In this document: positions 1 through 7,989 of the stretch, in pieces
How the letters are laid out: every line of letters starts with the position of its first letter
Numbering within the stretch: position 1 is the first letter of the stretch
Source of the DNA: Burkholderia sp. Bp9142
GTDB taxonomy: Bacteria > Pseudomonadota > Gammaproteobacteria > Burkholderiales > Burkholderiaceae
Assembly: GCF_003853415.1 (NCBI RefSeq)
Contig: NZ_QTPP01000023.1
Span: 1 to 64,000 of the forward strand
Reading direction: 5' to 3'
DNA length: 64,000 nucleotides
Translations under genes and position numbers: made by a program
The notes under the pieces: generated by a model
What the model was told of the DNA's origin: nothing
Database searches by the model: none
Seen by the model: the letters and a program-made list of their open reading frames with translations, nothing else

Positions 1-100
1 TCGCCGCCGACAGCCCGGCGGGGCCGCCACCGACGATCACGACGTCGTATTCCATCGATTCGCGCGGGCCGTATTGCTCGATGAGGCTTGCGGGGGTCAT
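1..100 (-). CDS. electron transfer flavoprotein-ubiquinone oxidoreductase, N-terminus (partial)
   Basis: Only the first 33 codons are inside the window; the start codon is at 100 on the minus strand and the gene runs off the left edge. The peptide begins MTPASLIEQYGPRES and continues into a Rossmann FAD-binding stretch with VVIVGGGPAGLSAA, the dinucleotide fold of flavoprotein dehydrogenases. The lead-in before the GxGxxG motif resembles ETF-ubiquinone oxidoreductase, which passes electrons from acyl-CoA dehydrogenases via ETF to the membrane quinone pool. The gene is divergent from an SDR and a thioesterase that also look like acyl metabolism. Family assignment rests on about 30 residues, so another FAD oxidoreductase remains possible. 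Confidence 0.7.
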   Translation of the reverse strand, partial: MTPASLIEQYGPRESMEYDVVIVGGGPAGLSAA

Positions 101-192
101 TGGCGTTCCTCTAACCGTTAGAATGCTTTTATTCGGGAGCGTATTGTCCGCGAAACAAAACGCTTGCCGCAACAGCACGCGAATAGATTAGC

Positions 193-200
193 ACGATCGT
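193..200. promoter_or_regulatory. candidate TetR-type operator ACGATCGT
   Basis: A perfect 8-bp palindrome ACGATCGT lies inside TTAGCACGATCGTTCTA in the divergent region between the ETF-QO gene and the SDR. A wider TAGCAC...GTGCTA inverted repeat (190-195 and 211-216) surrounds its right side. Palindromes of this kind are common TetR/AcrR operators in fatty-acid metabolism genes, but no TetR gene is adjacent, so the call rests on sequence symmetry only. Confidence 0.3.
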
Positions 201-278
201 TCTATTTTTTGTGCTAGGGTTATGCTGCGTGGGACAGGGCGTCCGCCGCGGCGAAACGACATCGAAAGGGGATGTGCA

Positions 279-1055
279 ATGGGTCGATCGATCAATCTGG
301 AAGGCAAGGTCGCGCTGGTCACGGGCGCATCGAGCGGCCTCGGGCAGCGCTTTGCCCAGGTGCTGTCGCAGGCCGGCGCGAAGGTCGTGCTCGCGAGCCG
401 CCGCGTCGAGCGCCTGAAGGAGCTGCGCGCGGAGATCGAGGCGGCGGGCGGTGCCGCGCACGTCGTGTCGCTTGACGTCACCGACGTGCAGAGCATCAAG
501 GCGGCCATCGCGCACGCGGAGACGGAGGCCGGCACGATCGACATCCTCGTGAACAATTCGGGCGTCTCGACGATGCAGAAGCTCGTCGACGTGACGCCGG
601 CCGATTTCGAATTCGTGTTCGATACCAACACGCGCGGCGCATTCTTCGTCGCGCAGGAGGTGGCGAAGCGGATGATCATGCGCGCGAACGGCAACGGCAA
701 GCCGCCGTGCCGGATCATCAACATCGCGTCGGTGGCCGGTCTGCGCGTGTTTCCGCAGATCGGGCTGTATGCGATGAGCAAGGCGGCGGTCGTGCAGATG
801 ACGCGTGCGATGGCGCTCGAATGGGGGCGCCACGGGATCAACGTCAACGCGATCTGTCCGGGCTATATCGATACCGAAATCAATCATTACCTGTGGGAAA
901 CCGAGCAGGGCCAGAAGCTGCAGTCGATGCTGCCGCGCCGGCGCGTCGGCAAGCCGCAGGATCTCGACGGGCTGTTGTTGCTGCTCGCGGCCGACGAGTC
1001 GCAGTTCATCAATGGCTCGATTATCTCCGCCGACGACGGCTTCGGCCTCGCCTGA
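279..1055 (+). CDS. SDR family NAD(P)-dependent oxidoreductase
   Basis: A 258-residue classical short-chain dehydrogenase/reductase. It has the cofactor motif TGASSGLG at residues 15-22, NNSG (a variant of NNAG) at 92-95, and the catalytic Tyr164/Lys168 in YAMSK. The C-terminus keeps the PGYIDT segment that follows beta-6. The ATG at 279 was chosen because GAAAGGGGA sits 8 bases upstream and the Rossmann motif then falls at the usual distance; upstream codons in frame do not look like protein. It precedes a hotdog thioesterase by 32 bases and is divergent from an ETF-QO gene, which suggests a role in acyl-CoA or ketone metabolism. The substrate cannot be read from the sequence. Confidence 0.9.
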   Translation: MGRSINLEGKVALVTGASSGLGQRFAQVLSQAGAKVVLASRRVERLKELRAEIEAAGGAAHVVSLDVTDVQSIKAAIAHAETEAGTIDILVNNSGVSTMQKLVDVTPADFEFVFDTNTRGAFFVAQEVAKRMIMRANGNGKPPCRIINIASVAGLRVFPQIGLYAMSKAAVVQMTRAMALEWGRHGINVNAICPGYIDTEINHYLWETEQGQKLQSMLPRRRVGKPQDLDGLLLLLAADESQFINGSIISADDGFGLA

Positions 1056-1087
1056 GTGGATGACATTCAGCAACAAAGAAGACTGCA

Positions 1088-1519
1088 ATGAGCGAATATT
1101 CCCCCGTATTTGAAATGTCGATGCCGATCCGCTGGGGCGACATGGACGCGTTCGGCCACGTGAACAACACGGTCTATTTCCGCTACATGGAACAGGCCCG
1201 GATCTCGTGGTTCGAGGAACTCGGCATCGCGGGCGGCAACGGCGAGGGGCAGGGCCCCGTGATCGTCACGGCGTCGATGGAGTTCCTGAAGCAACTGCAC
1301 TATCCGGGCGACGTGATCGCGAGGATGTCGGCCGCGAAGCCGGGCCGCAGCAGCTTCGACACGGGTTTCGAGCTGACGCGCGCGGACGATCCGCAGCACG
1401 TCTATGCGCGCGGCAACGCGCGCTGCGTGTGGGTCGACTATGCGCTCGGCAAGTCGGTGCCGCTGCCGCAACTGCTGCGCGATACGATCGAGCGCGCGCT
1501 CGCGGCGAAGGTCGACTGA
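1088..1519 (+). CDS. acyl-CoA thioesterase, 4-hydroxybenzoyl-CoA thioesterase fold
   Basis: A 143-residue single hotdog domain, the usual length of the 4HBT/YbgC group. The N-terminal motif RWGDMDAFGHVNN (residues 15-27) contains the catalytic Asp (Asp20) and the conserved HVNN that starts the long hotdog helix. Enzymes of this group hydrolyse acyl-CoA thioesters in the cytoplasm. It starts 32 bases after the SDR stop in the same direction, so the two are probably cotranscribed. Chain length and substrate are not predictable. Confidence 0.9.
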   Translation: MSEYSPVFEMSMPIRWGDMDAFGHVNNTVYFRYMEQARISWFEELGIAGGNGEGQGPVIVTASMEFLKQLHYPGDVIARMSAAKPGRSSFDTGFELTRADDPQHVYARGNARCVWVDYALGKSVPLPQLLRDTIERALAAKVD

Positions 1520-1583
1520 GCGCGGCGCCATCGAACCCGGCGCCCGGGCGCCGGTGTGCCGCCATTTCCTGATGATCCCCCGC

Positions 1584-1606
1584 ATCGGCCGCGTCACGCG
1601 GCCGAT
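1584..1606. terminator. perfect 10-bp hairpin between convergent genes
   Basis: ATCGGCCGCG (1584-1593), a TCA loop, and CGCGGCCGAT (1597-1606) form a perfect GC-rich stem between the thioesterase stop and the convergent LuxR gene stop. There is no U tract on either side, so termination is inferred from position. Confidence 0.35.
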
Positions 1607-1625
1607 CGCCATTCCGGGGCGCGTG

Positions 1626-2171
1626 TCACTGGCCGAGCAGGCGCTGCAGCAGTTCCGGCGTATTGTTCGTGCCGTACTTGCGCATCAGCCGCGCGCGGTA
1701 GATGTCGACCGTGCGCGAACTGATGTCGAGCACGCGCCCGATCTGCTTGCTGGTCTTGCCGGTCGCGAGCTGCGCGGCGATCTCGCGTTCGCGCGGCGTC
1801 AGCTCGACGGCGACCCGGCGCGTCGCGCTGAGGTCCTCGAAAGTCCACACGCCCGCCGCGAGCGGCGCGGTGCGGTCGAGCGCGCGGCCCGTCACGTGGC
1901 ACCAGAACAGCTCGCCGTCGGCCCGTTTCATGATTCTGTCATCGGCATAGATGCCGTTCGCGATCATCACGCGCGAGATGCGCTCGCCGATGCGCTGGAA
2001 TTCGTCCGGCGATGGATAGAGCACTTCGTACGACTTCCCGATCAGGTCGGCTCGCGCGCAGCGGAAGATCGACGCGAGCGCGTCGTTGCAGTCCTCGATC
2101 ACGCGGTCGCGCGACATCACGAGGCCGAGCGGCGCGAGGTGGAAGGCAGTCTGGTAATCGAGAGCGGGCAT
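1626..2171 (-). CDS. PAS-LuxR transcriptional regulator
   Basis: A 181-residue regulator with an N-terminal PAS fold (about residues 8-115) and a C-terminal LuxR/GerE helix-turn-helix. The HTH shows LTPREREIAAQLATGKTSKQ followed by SSRTVDIYRARLMRKYG, the canonical recognition pattern. The start at 2171 puts the PAS domain at the normal distance from the N-terminus; the frame stays open upstream but that part has no domain-like sequence. It is divergent from scoAB with 223 bp between, so local control of the CoA-transferase operon is the simplest guess. The PAS ligand is unknown. No signal-receiver domain is present. Confidence 0.85.
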   Translation of the reverse strand: MPALDYQTAFHLAPLGLVMSRDRVIEDCNDALASIFRCARADLIGKSYEVLYPSPDEFQRIGERISRVMIANGIYADDRIMKRADGELFWCHVTGRALDRTAPLAAGVWTFEDLSATRRVAVELTPREREIAAQLATGKTSKQIGRVLDISSRTVDIYRARLMRKYGTNNTPELLQRLLGQ

Positions 2172-2394
2172 GGAGCAGGCAAGCGGAGGCAAACGCTTAT
2201 GTATTTTTGCGTATTGTGCCGCATCCGCGCCGCATCGTACCCTTCCAGGCATCTCGCGGTGGTTTGTCGCGATATAAAAACAGCGCGCCTCGACGCAGGC
2301 ATCGCCGTGCATGCATAGAATGATGCGGCGGGCTTGCGGCCCAGTGGGCGCGTGAACCGGTTTTGCTGGTTTCCATAGAGGAAGGGACATACAG

Positions 2395-3099
2395 ATGAAC
2401 AAAGTCTATCCAAGCGCGGCTGCCGCGCTGGAGGGGATCGTCCGCGACGGACAGACCTTCGCGGTGGGCGGCTTCGGCCTGTGCGGGATTCCCGAGGCGC
2501 TGATCGCGGCACTGCGCGATTCCGCCGTCAAGGGCATCACCTGCATCAGCAACAACGCGGGCGTCGACGGCTTCGGTCTCGGCCTGCTGCTGGAAACGCG
2601 CCAGATCAGGAAGATGATCTCGTCGTACGTCGGCGAGAACAAGGAGTTCGAGCGCCAGTACCTGGCCGGCGAACTCGAGCTCGAATTCACGCCGCAGGGC
2701 ACGCTCGCCGAGAAGCTGCGCGCGGGCGGCGCCGGCATCCCCGCGTTCTTCACGAACACGGGCTACGGCACCGTGATCGCGGAAGGCAAGGAAACGCGCC
2801 AGTTCGGTGATCGCCATTACGTGCTCGAGCCGTCGCTCACCGCCGACGTCGCGCTCGTGAAGGCGTGGAAGGCCGACCAATCCGGCAACCTGATCTATCG
2901 CCGCACCGCGCGCAACTTCAACCCGATGTGCGCGATGGCGGGCAAGATCACCGTGGCGGAAGTCGAGGAGATCGTCGAGAACGGCACGCTCGATCCGGAC
3001 CAGGTCCACACGCCGGGCATCTTCGTGCAGCGCATCGTGCTGAACGCGACGCCCGAGAAACGCATCGAACAACGCGTCGTACGCGCGAAAGGAGACTGA
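2395..3099 (+). CDS. scoA: 3-oxoacid CoA-transferase subunit A
   Basis: A 234-residue alpha subunit of a succinyl-CoA:3-oxoacid (acetoacetate) CoA-transferase. FAVGGFGLCGIPEALI near the N-terminus is the family's CoA-binding glycine-rich loop, and the GPxNAG-like Rossmann body follows. The enzyme moves CoA from succinyl-CoA to acetoacetate during ketone-body use. GAGGAAGG lies 8-15 bases before the ATG. The next gene, the beta subunit, begins one base after this stop, so the two are translationally coupled. Confidence 0.93.
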   Translation: MNKVYPSAAAALEGIVRDGQTFAVGGFGLCGIPEALIAALRDSAVKGITCISNNAGVDGFGLGLLLETRQIRKMISSYVGENKEFERQYLAGELELEFTPQGTLAEKLRAGGAGIPAFFTNTGYGTVIAEGKETRQFGDRHYVLEPSLTADVALVKAWKADQSGNLIYRRTARNFNPMCAMAGKITVAEVEEIVENGTLDPDQVHTPGIFVQRIVLNATPEKRIEQRVVRAKGD

Positions 3100-3100
3100 C

Positions 3101-3742
3101 ATGGCCTGGAATCGTGACCAGATGGCCGCGCGCGCGGCGAAGGAACTGCAGGACGGCTTCTACGTGAACCTCGGCATCGGCCTGCCGACGCTCGTCGCGA
3201 ACCACGTGCCGGCAGGCGTCGAGGTGTGGCTGCAGTCGGAGAACGGCCTGCTCGGCATCGGTCCGTCGCCGACGGAGGAAGAAGTCGATGCCGACCTGAT
3301 CAACGCCGGCAAGCAGACCGTCACGACGCTGCCGGGCTCGTCGATCTTCTCGTCGGCCGATTCGTTCGCGATGATCCGCGGCGGCCATATCAACCTCGCG
3401 ATCCTCGGCGCGATGCAGGTCAGCAAGAAGGGCGACCTCGCGAACTGGATGATCCCCGGCAAGATGATCAAGGGCATGGGCGGCGCGATGGATCTCGTCG
3501 CGGGCGTGAAGCGCGTCGTCGTGCTGATGGAGCACGTCGCGAAGGGCGACCAGCACAAGATCCTCGACGAATGCAACCTGCCGCTGACGGGTGTCGGCGT
3601 GGTCGACCTGATCATTACCGATCTCGGCGTGATCGAGGTGACGCCGGACGGCCTGAAGGTGCTCGAACTCGCCGACGGCGTGAGCGCGGAAGAGATCCAG
3701 GCGAAGACGGGTGCACCGCTCGATGTGAGCGCGGTCGCGTAA
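3101..3742 (+). CDS. scoB: 3-oxoacid CoA-transferase subunit B
   Basis: A 213-residue beta subunit. It carries the catalytic glutamate in the SENGLLG motif (Glu47), which forms the glutamyl-CoA thioester intermediate in class I CoA-transferases. The start overlaps the ribosome-binding region at the end of scoA (AAAGGAG inside the last codons). Together with the alpha subunit it makes the heteromeric SCOT enzyme. A strong hairpin terminator follows, which closes a two-gene operon. Confidence 0.93.
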   Translation: MAWNRDQMAARAAKELQDGFYVNLGIGLPTLVANHVPAGVEVWLQSENGLLGIGPSPTEEEVDADLINAGKQTVTTLPGSSIFSSADSFAMIRGGHINLAILGAMQVSKKGDLANWMIPGKMIKGMGGAMDLVAGVKRVVVLMEHVAKGDQHKILDECNLPLTGVGVVDLIITDLGVIEVTPDGLKVLELADGVSAEEIQAKTGAPLDVSAVA

Positions 3743-3769
3743 GTTCGCTGCGCGCAAGCGCTGCTGCGA

Positions 3770-3806
3770 CGCCCCGCGTGCCGGACGACGGCACGCGGGG
3801 CGTTTG
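3770..3806 (+). terminator. intrinsic terminator after scoB
   Basis: A perfect 14-bp stem CGCCCCGCGTGCCG / CGGCACGCGGGGCG (3770-3783 and 3789-3802) with a 5-base GACGA loop is followed by TTTGT. It lies 28 bases after the scoB stop. Confidence 0.8.
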
Positions 3807-3941
3807 TCATTGGAGGCGGGCGGACGATGCATGGGCAGTCCGGTTGCGGCGACCCGTATGACCGAAGCGGTTTACAATCGTTTGCATCGGGCGGCGCAAG
3901 CGCTGCCCGCCGCGCCGCCCACGTTCGACAGGATGCCAACG

Positions 3942-4838
3942 ATGCCAACCCCCTCAGCGAATCCTCCCGTTCCCCGTCAGCGACGCGTACAGTGTGCGAG
4001 CGTCGCGGGCCTGCACCACATCGCCTACACCGAATGGGGCGACCCCGCCAATTCGCGCGTGCTCGTCTGCGTGCATGGCCTGACCCGTTCGGGGCGCGAT
4101 TTCGACCGGCTTGCCGCCGCGCTGTCCGATACGTATCGCGTCGTGTGCCCCGACGTCGTCGGGCGCGGCCGCTCCGACTGGCTTGCCGATCCGCGGCATT
4201 ACGCGATTCCGCAATATGTGGCCGACATGGTCACGCTGATCGCGCGGCTCGACGTCGAGTCGGTCGACTGGTTCGGCACGTCGATGGGCGGGCTGATCGG
4301 CATGGCGCTCGCGGGGCTGCCCGGTTCGCCGCTGCGCCGGGTGATCGTCAACGACGTCGGCCCGCGCATCGAGCCCGATTCGCTGACGCGCATCGGCGAA
4401 TACCTCGGCGTGCAGCCGCGCTTTGCGACCGAGCAGGAGGGCATCGACTATCTGACGTCGCTGTCGCTGCCGTTCGGCGCGTTGACCGGCGACGAATGGC
4501 GCGAGATCAACGGGCCGTTGCTGCGCGAGCTGCCCGACGGCGGCTGGACGATGCGCTACGACCCGCGCATCGCCGAGCCGTTCAAGGCGACGACGCCCGA
4601 ACTCGCCGCGCTCGGCGAGGCCGCGCTGTGGCGCGCGATCGAGACGACCGATGCGTCGCTGCTGATCGTGCGCGGCGCCGAGTCGGACCTGTTGTCGCGC
4701 GAGACCGTCGCCGAGATGGTGCGCCGCGGCCGGCGTGTGATGCAGGCGGAAATCTCCGGCACGGGGCACGCGCCGGCGTTCCTGAGCGCCGACCAGATTG
4801 CGCTCGCCCGCCGGTTTTTCGTCGAAGGCGACGCATAA
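3942..4838 (+). CDS. alpha/beta hydrolase
   Basis: A 298-residue alpha/beta hydrolase. The oxyanion segment VHGLTRSGRDFD is followed by the nucleophile elbow GTSMGG (Ser114), an acid residue in RGAESDLL and the catalytic histidine in GTGHAP (His276), in the correct order. No signal peptide is present, so it is cytoplasmic. An in-frame ATG at 3933 is an alternative start; 3942 was preferred because AGGA sits at a better distance. The gene stands between a terminator and ridA, and its substrate is unknown. Confidence 0.85.
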   Translation: MPTPSANPPVPRQRRVQCASVAGLHHIAYTEWGDPANSRVLVCVHGLTRSGRDFDRLAAALSDTYRVVCPDVVGRGRSDWLADPRHYAIPQYVADMVTLIARLDVESVDWFGTSMGGLIGMALAGLPGSPLRRVIVNDVGPRIEPDSLTRIGEYLGVQPRFATEQEGIDYLTSLSLPFGALTGDEWREINGPLLRELPDGGWTMRYDPRIAEPFKATTPELAALGEAALWRAIETTDASLLIVRGAESDLLSRETVAEMVRRGRRVMQAEISGTGHAPAFLSADQIALARRFFVEGDA

Positions 4839-4917
4839 ACGCGTCATAATATGCGGTTCGGCGGCACGCGGGCCGCGTGTCGCCGATTCTTCACCCACTC
4901 AACGACCGGAACATTCC

Positions 4918-5271
4918 ATGGCAGTCATTCGTCACCACGTCGGGGCCCGTCTCTCCGAAACCGCGATCCACAACGGTACCGTGTATCTGGCCGGTCAGAT
5001 CGCCGAAGACACCACCCAGGACATCAAGGGCCAGACGCGCGAAGTGCTCGGCCATATCGACCGCCTGCTCGCCGAAGCGAACAGCGACAAGGCGCATCTG
5101 CTGTCGGTGCAGATCTATATTTCGGATCTCGCGAACTTCGAGGGCATGAACGCGGAGTGGGACGCGTGGGTCGCGCAGGGCAACACGCCGCCGCGCGCCA
5201 CCGTCGAGGCGAAGCTCGCGGATCCGGCGCTGCTCGTCGAGATCGTCGTCGTCGCCGCGCAGCGGAGTTGA
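4918..5271 (+). CDS. RidA family protein (reactive enamine/imine deaminase)
   Basis: A 117-residue protein of the RidA/YjgF/UK114 family. It keeps the TPPRATVEAKLADP segment, whose arginine is the active-site residue that binds the carboxylate of 2-aminoacrylate-type intermediates. RidA proteins are cytoplasmic trimers that hydrolyse enamines and imines released by PLP enzymes. Some RidA subfamilies are not deaminases, and the N-terminal half here is closer to these general members than to the archetype. It lies 40 bases before relA and may share its transcript. Confidence 0.88.
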   Translation: MAVIRHHVGARLSETAIHNGTVYLAGQIAEDTTQDIKGQTREVLGHIDRLLAEANSDKAHLLSVQIYISDLANFEGMNAEWDAWVAQGNTPPRATVEAKLADPALLVEIVVVAAQRS

Positions 5272-5310
5272 GCGAAGCGTCACGATGACAGCAATACGCC
5301 AGGCCGTGCG

Positions 5311-7545
5311 ATGACCGAGTCCGTTTCCCCTTCTTCCGTCGTGGCGCCGTCGTTCGACGACGTGCTCGCGTTCGTGCGCGAGCGGGCCGGCGACGCCCGC
5401 CTGTCGTCGGGGGAATTGCTCGCCGATCACTCGGCGGGCACGGCATCGATCATGCGCACGCTGAACGTCGACCCGCACGCGATGCAGGCGGCCGCGCTGT
5501 TCGTGCTGACGCCGCACCTGAACGATCCCGGGCGGGAGCTGACCGAGCGTTTCGGCGAAGAGGTCGCGCGGCTCGTGTCCGATGTGCGCAAGCTGCTGCG
5601 GCTCGGCACCGTCAGCCTGCGCGTCACGCAGAACGCGATGCCCGACGCCGGGCGTGACGCCGCGGAGGAGCGGCGCACGCAGATCGAGGCGCTGCGCAAG
5701 ATGCTGCTCGCGTTCGCGCAGGACATCCGCGTGGTGTTGATCCGCCTGGCGTCGCGGTTGCAGTCGCTGCGCTACTACGCGGCGTCGAAGATCGATCCGC
5801 CGCCTGACGTCGCGCGCGAGACGCTCGAGATCTATGCGCCGCTCGCGAACCGTCTCGGCATCTGGCAACTGAAGTGGGAACTCGAGGACCTCGCGTTCCG
5901 CTTCGAGGATCCGGTCACCTACAAGCGCATCGCCAGGCTGCTCGACGAGAAGCGCGTCGAACGCGAGGCGTACGTCGCGCAGGCCATCGAGCGGCTCCAG
6001 CACGAGCTGGCGGAAGCGCACATTCCGGCCGACGTGAGCGGGCGGCCGAAACATATCTACAGCATCTGGCGCAAGATGCGCGGCAAGGAGCTCGACTTCT
6101 CCGAGCTGTACGACGTGCGTGCGTTCCGCGTGATCGTGCCGGACATCAAGGATTGCTACGCGGTGCTCGGCATCGTGCATCACCTGTGGCAGCCGGTGCC
6201 GAAGGAATTCGACGACTACATCTCGCGCCCGAAGCCGAACGGCTACAAGTCGCTGCATACGGTCGTGATCGGCGACGACGGCCGCGCGTTCGAAGTGCAG
6301 ATCCGCACGCAGGAAATGCACCGCTTCGCCGAGTACGGCGTCGCCGCGCACTGGCGCTACAAGGAAGCGGGCGCGCGCGGCTATGGCGGCCAGTTCTCGG
6401 CAAGCGACAAGTACGACGAGAAGATCGCGTGGCTGCGCCAGCTGCTCGCATGGAAGGACGACGTCGAGGACGGCACCGAAGTGTCGGGAGACAAGGCTTG
6501 GGCCCAGCTGCGCGAGACGTCGCTCGACGATGACCACATCTACGTGCTGACGCCGCAGGCGCGCGTGATCGCGCTGCCGCAGGGCGCGACGCCGGTCGAC
6601 TTCGCGTACCACCTGCACAGCGAGCTCGGCCATCGCTGCCGCGGCGCGCGCGTCGACGGCGTGATGGTGCCGCTGAACACGTCGCTCGCGAACGGCCAGA
6701 CGGTCGAGATCGTCGCGGTGAAGGAGGGCGGGCCGTCGCGCGACTGGCTGAACCTGCAACTCGGCTATCTGAAGAGCTCGCGCGCGCGGCAGAAGGTGCG
6801 GGCGTGGTTCAACTCGATCGAGCAGGAAGAAAACATCGCGCATGGTCGTGCGCTCGTCGAAAAGACGCTGCAGCGCGAGGGCAAGACGTCGGTCAACCTC
6901 GACAATCTCGCCGCGAAGCTCGGCTTCAAGTCGCCCGAGGAACTGTTCTCGGTGGTCGGCAAGGAAGAATTCAGCCTGCGCAACGTCGAGCACGCGCTGT
7001 CCGATGCGCCGCCGCCCGAGCACGCGCCGGAGGCGCCCGCCGATTTCGAGAAGCGCAGCAGCGGGGCGAGTGTCGCGCACGGCGCGTCGACCGGCGTGCT
7101 GGTGGTCGGCGTCGATGCACTGCTGACTCAGCTCGCGCGCTGCTGCCGTCCGGCGCCGCCCGACCCGATCAGCGGATTCGTGACGCGCGGCAAGGGGATG
7201 TCGATTCACCGCAGCGACTGCCCGACGTTCCGGCGGATGGTCGAGCGGGCGCCGGAGCGCGTGCTGCAGACGACCTGGTCGGCCGACGTGCTGGGCGGGC
7301 GCGGCGTGTCGGTCTATCCGGTCGACCTGATGATCGAGGCGAGCGACCGGCAAGGCTTGCTGCGCGACATCTCCGAAGTGTTCGCGCGCGAGAAGATGAA
7401 CGTGGTGGGCGTGAAGACGCAAAGCCGCCGCAATGCGGCCTTCATGCAGTTCACGGTCGAGGTGTCGAATTCCGCGCAGGTGCAGCGTGCATGCACGCTG
7501 CTCGGCGAGGTGCCGGGCGTCGTGCGGGCGGGGCGCAAGGGGTGA
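5311..7545 (+). CDS. relA: GTP pyrophosphokinase RelA
   Basis: A 744-residue long RSH protein. Domains in order: a degenerate HD hydrolase region (about 30-190), a ppGpp synthetase domain (about 230-360) containing YDVRAFRVIV, SRPKPNGYKSLHT and EVQIRT, a TGS domain (about 410-470), a helical region, a Cys-rich segment (CCRPAPPDPISGF, about 611-620) and a C-terminal ACT domain (about 670-744). The synthetase motif reads EFDD, the ExDD signature of monofunctional RelA rather than the RxKD of SpoT. The HD residues needed for hydrolysis are replaced around VLTPHLND. It makes (p)ppGpp on stalled ribosomes. Confidence 0.95.
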   Translation: MTESVSPSSVVAPSFDDVLAFVRERAGDARLSSGELLADHSAGTASIMRTLNVDPHAMQAAALFVLTPHLNDPGRELTERFGEEVARLVSDVRKLLRLGTVSLRVTQNAMPDAGRDAAEERRTQIEALRKMLLAFAQDIRVVLIRLASRLQSLRYYAASKIDPPPDVARETLEIYAPLANRLGIWQLKWELEDLAFRFEDPVTYKRIARLLDEKRVEREAYVAQAIERLQHELAEAHIPADVSGRPKHIYSIWRKMRGKELDFSELYDVRAFRVIVPDIKDCYAVLGIVHHLWQPVPKEFDDYISRPKPNGYKSLHTVVIGDDGRAFEVQIRTQEMHRFAEYGVAAHWRYKEAGARGYGGQFSASDKYDEKIAWLRQLLAWKDDVEDGTEVSGDKAWAQLRETSLDDDHIYVLTPQARVIALPQGATPVDFAYHLHSELGHRCRGARVDGVMVPLNTSLANGQTVEIVAVKEGGPSRDWLNLQLGYLKSSRARQKVRAWFNSIEQEENIAHGRALVEKTLQREGKTSVNLDNLAAKLGFKSPEELFSVVGKEEFSLRNVEHALSDAPPPEHAPEAPADFEKRSSGASVAHGASTGVLVVGVDALLTQLARCCRPAPPDPISGFVTRGKGMSIHRSDCPTFRRMVERAPERVLQTTWSADVLGGRGVSVYPVDLMIEASDRQGLLRDISEVFAREKMNVVGVKTQSRRNAAFMQFTVEVSNSAQVQRACTLLGEVPGVVRAGRKG

Positions 7546-7600
7546 CGTCCCCGTAATAGGGCTGGAACGCGAGCATTTTGCTGCGACTGCATAAAAACGC

Positions 7601-7629
7601 TTGCCAAGTCATCGGTAGCCCCATATAAT
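7601..7629 (+). promoter_or_regulatory. sigma70 promoter for tRNA-Val
   Basis: TTGCCA (7601-7606), a 17-base spacer and TATAAT (7624-7629) lie 12 bases before the tRNA. The -10 box is a full consensus match and the -35 box matches 5 of 6. Confidence 0.85.
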
Positions 7630-7641
7630 CTTAGCTTCTCT

Positions 7642-7718
7642 AGGCTCGTAGCTCAGCTGGTTAGAGCACCACCTTGACATGGTGGGGGTCGTTGGTTCGA
7701 GTCCAATCGAGCCTACCA
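7642..7718 (+). tRNA. tRNA-Val(GAC)
   Basis: A complete 77-nt cloverleaf. The acceptor stem AGGCTCG/CGAGCCT (7642-7648, 7708-7714) is followed by discriminator A and an encoded CCA (7716-7718). The anticodon stem CCACC/GGTGG encloses the loop TTGACAT, giving anticodon GAC, which reads valine GUC codons. The T arm contains TTCGAGT. Confidence 0.97.
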
Positions 7719-7791
7719 ACGAATTGAGAATGCCCGGTTTCCGGGTGTTCGATGCAGTAAATAACTCAACGCGAACAAGGCGAATACGGTT

Positions 7792-7836
7792 ATGACACCG
7801 CGAACGTTGACCGAAACCTTTTCGGAGCGACGCTAG
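7792..7836 (+). CDS. candidate threonine-rich leader peptide of thrS
   Basis: A 14-codon reading frame encodes MTPRTLTETFSERR. Four of 14 residues are threonine, three of them within five codons (ACG TTG ACC GAA ACC). AAGG lies 11 bases before the ATG. The Thr codons are inside a small hairpin, CCGAAA (7811-7816) with TTTCGG (7820-7825). A strong intrinsic terminator follows at 7879, ahead of thrS. This arrangement is what a ribosome-mediated attenuator of a threonyl-tRNA synthetase would look like. The ribosome site is weak and the frame is very short, so chance is a real alternative. Confidence 0.4.
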   Translation: MTPRTLTETFSERR

Positions 7837-7878
7837 TCGAGGAACCCTTTCGCCCTTTCAGTTTGAGTGAAGTATCGA

Positions 7879-7913
7879 ATGCGGCCCCTCGAAAGCGGGG
7901 CCGCATTTTTTTT
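7879..7913 (+). terminator. intrinsic terminator between tRNA-Val and thrS
   Basis: ATGCGGCCCC (7879-7888) pairs perfectly with GGGGCCGCAT (7897-7906) around the loop TCGAAAGC, followed by a run of eight T. It sits 77 bases before the thrS start. It may end the tRNA-Val transcript or serve as an attenuator for thrS. TCGAGG at 7837-7842 could pair with CCTCGA at 7887-7892 and interfere with the stem. Confidence 0.88.
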
Positions 7914-7989
7914 GTCGCGAAATTTTCGCGCGTGACTTTTACATCGCGTGCTTGGTCTGCCGCCCACTGTCGGCATCACGGAGATTGCC

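Noticed and set aside
1067..1612. Long antisense open frames opposite the SDR and thioesterase genes
   Set aside because: They are Arg/Ala/His-rich, have no family motif and lie opposite real genes with conserved active sites; high GC produces such frames throughout the window.
4891..7422. An 843-codon minus-strand open frame opposite relA
   Set aside because: It has no recognisable domain and is a shadow of relA, whose synthetase, TGS and ACT domains are clear.
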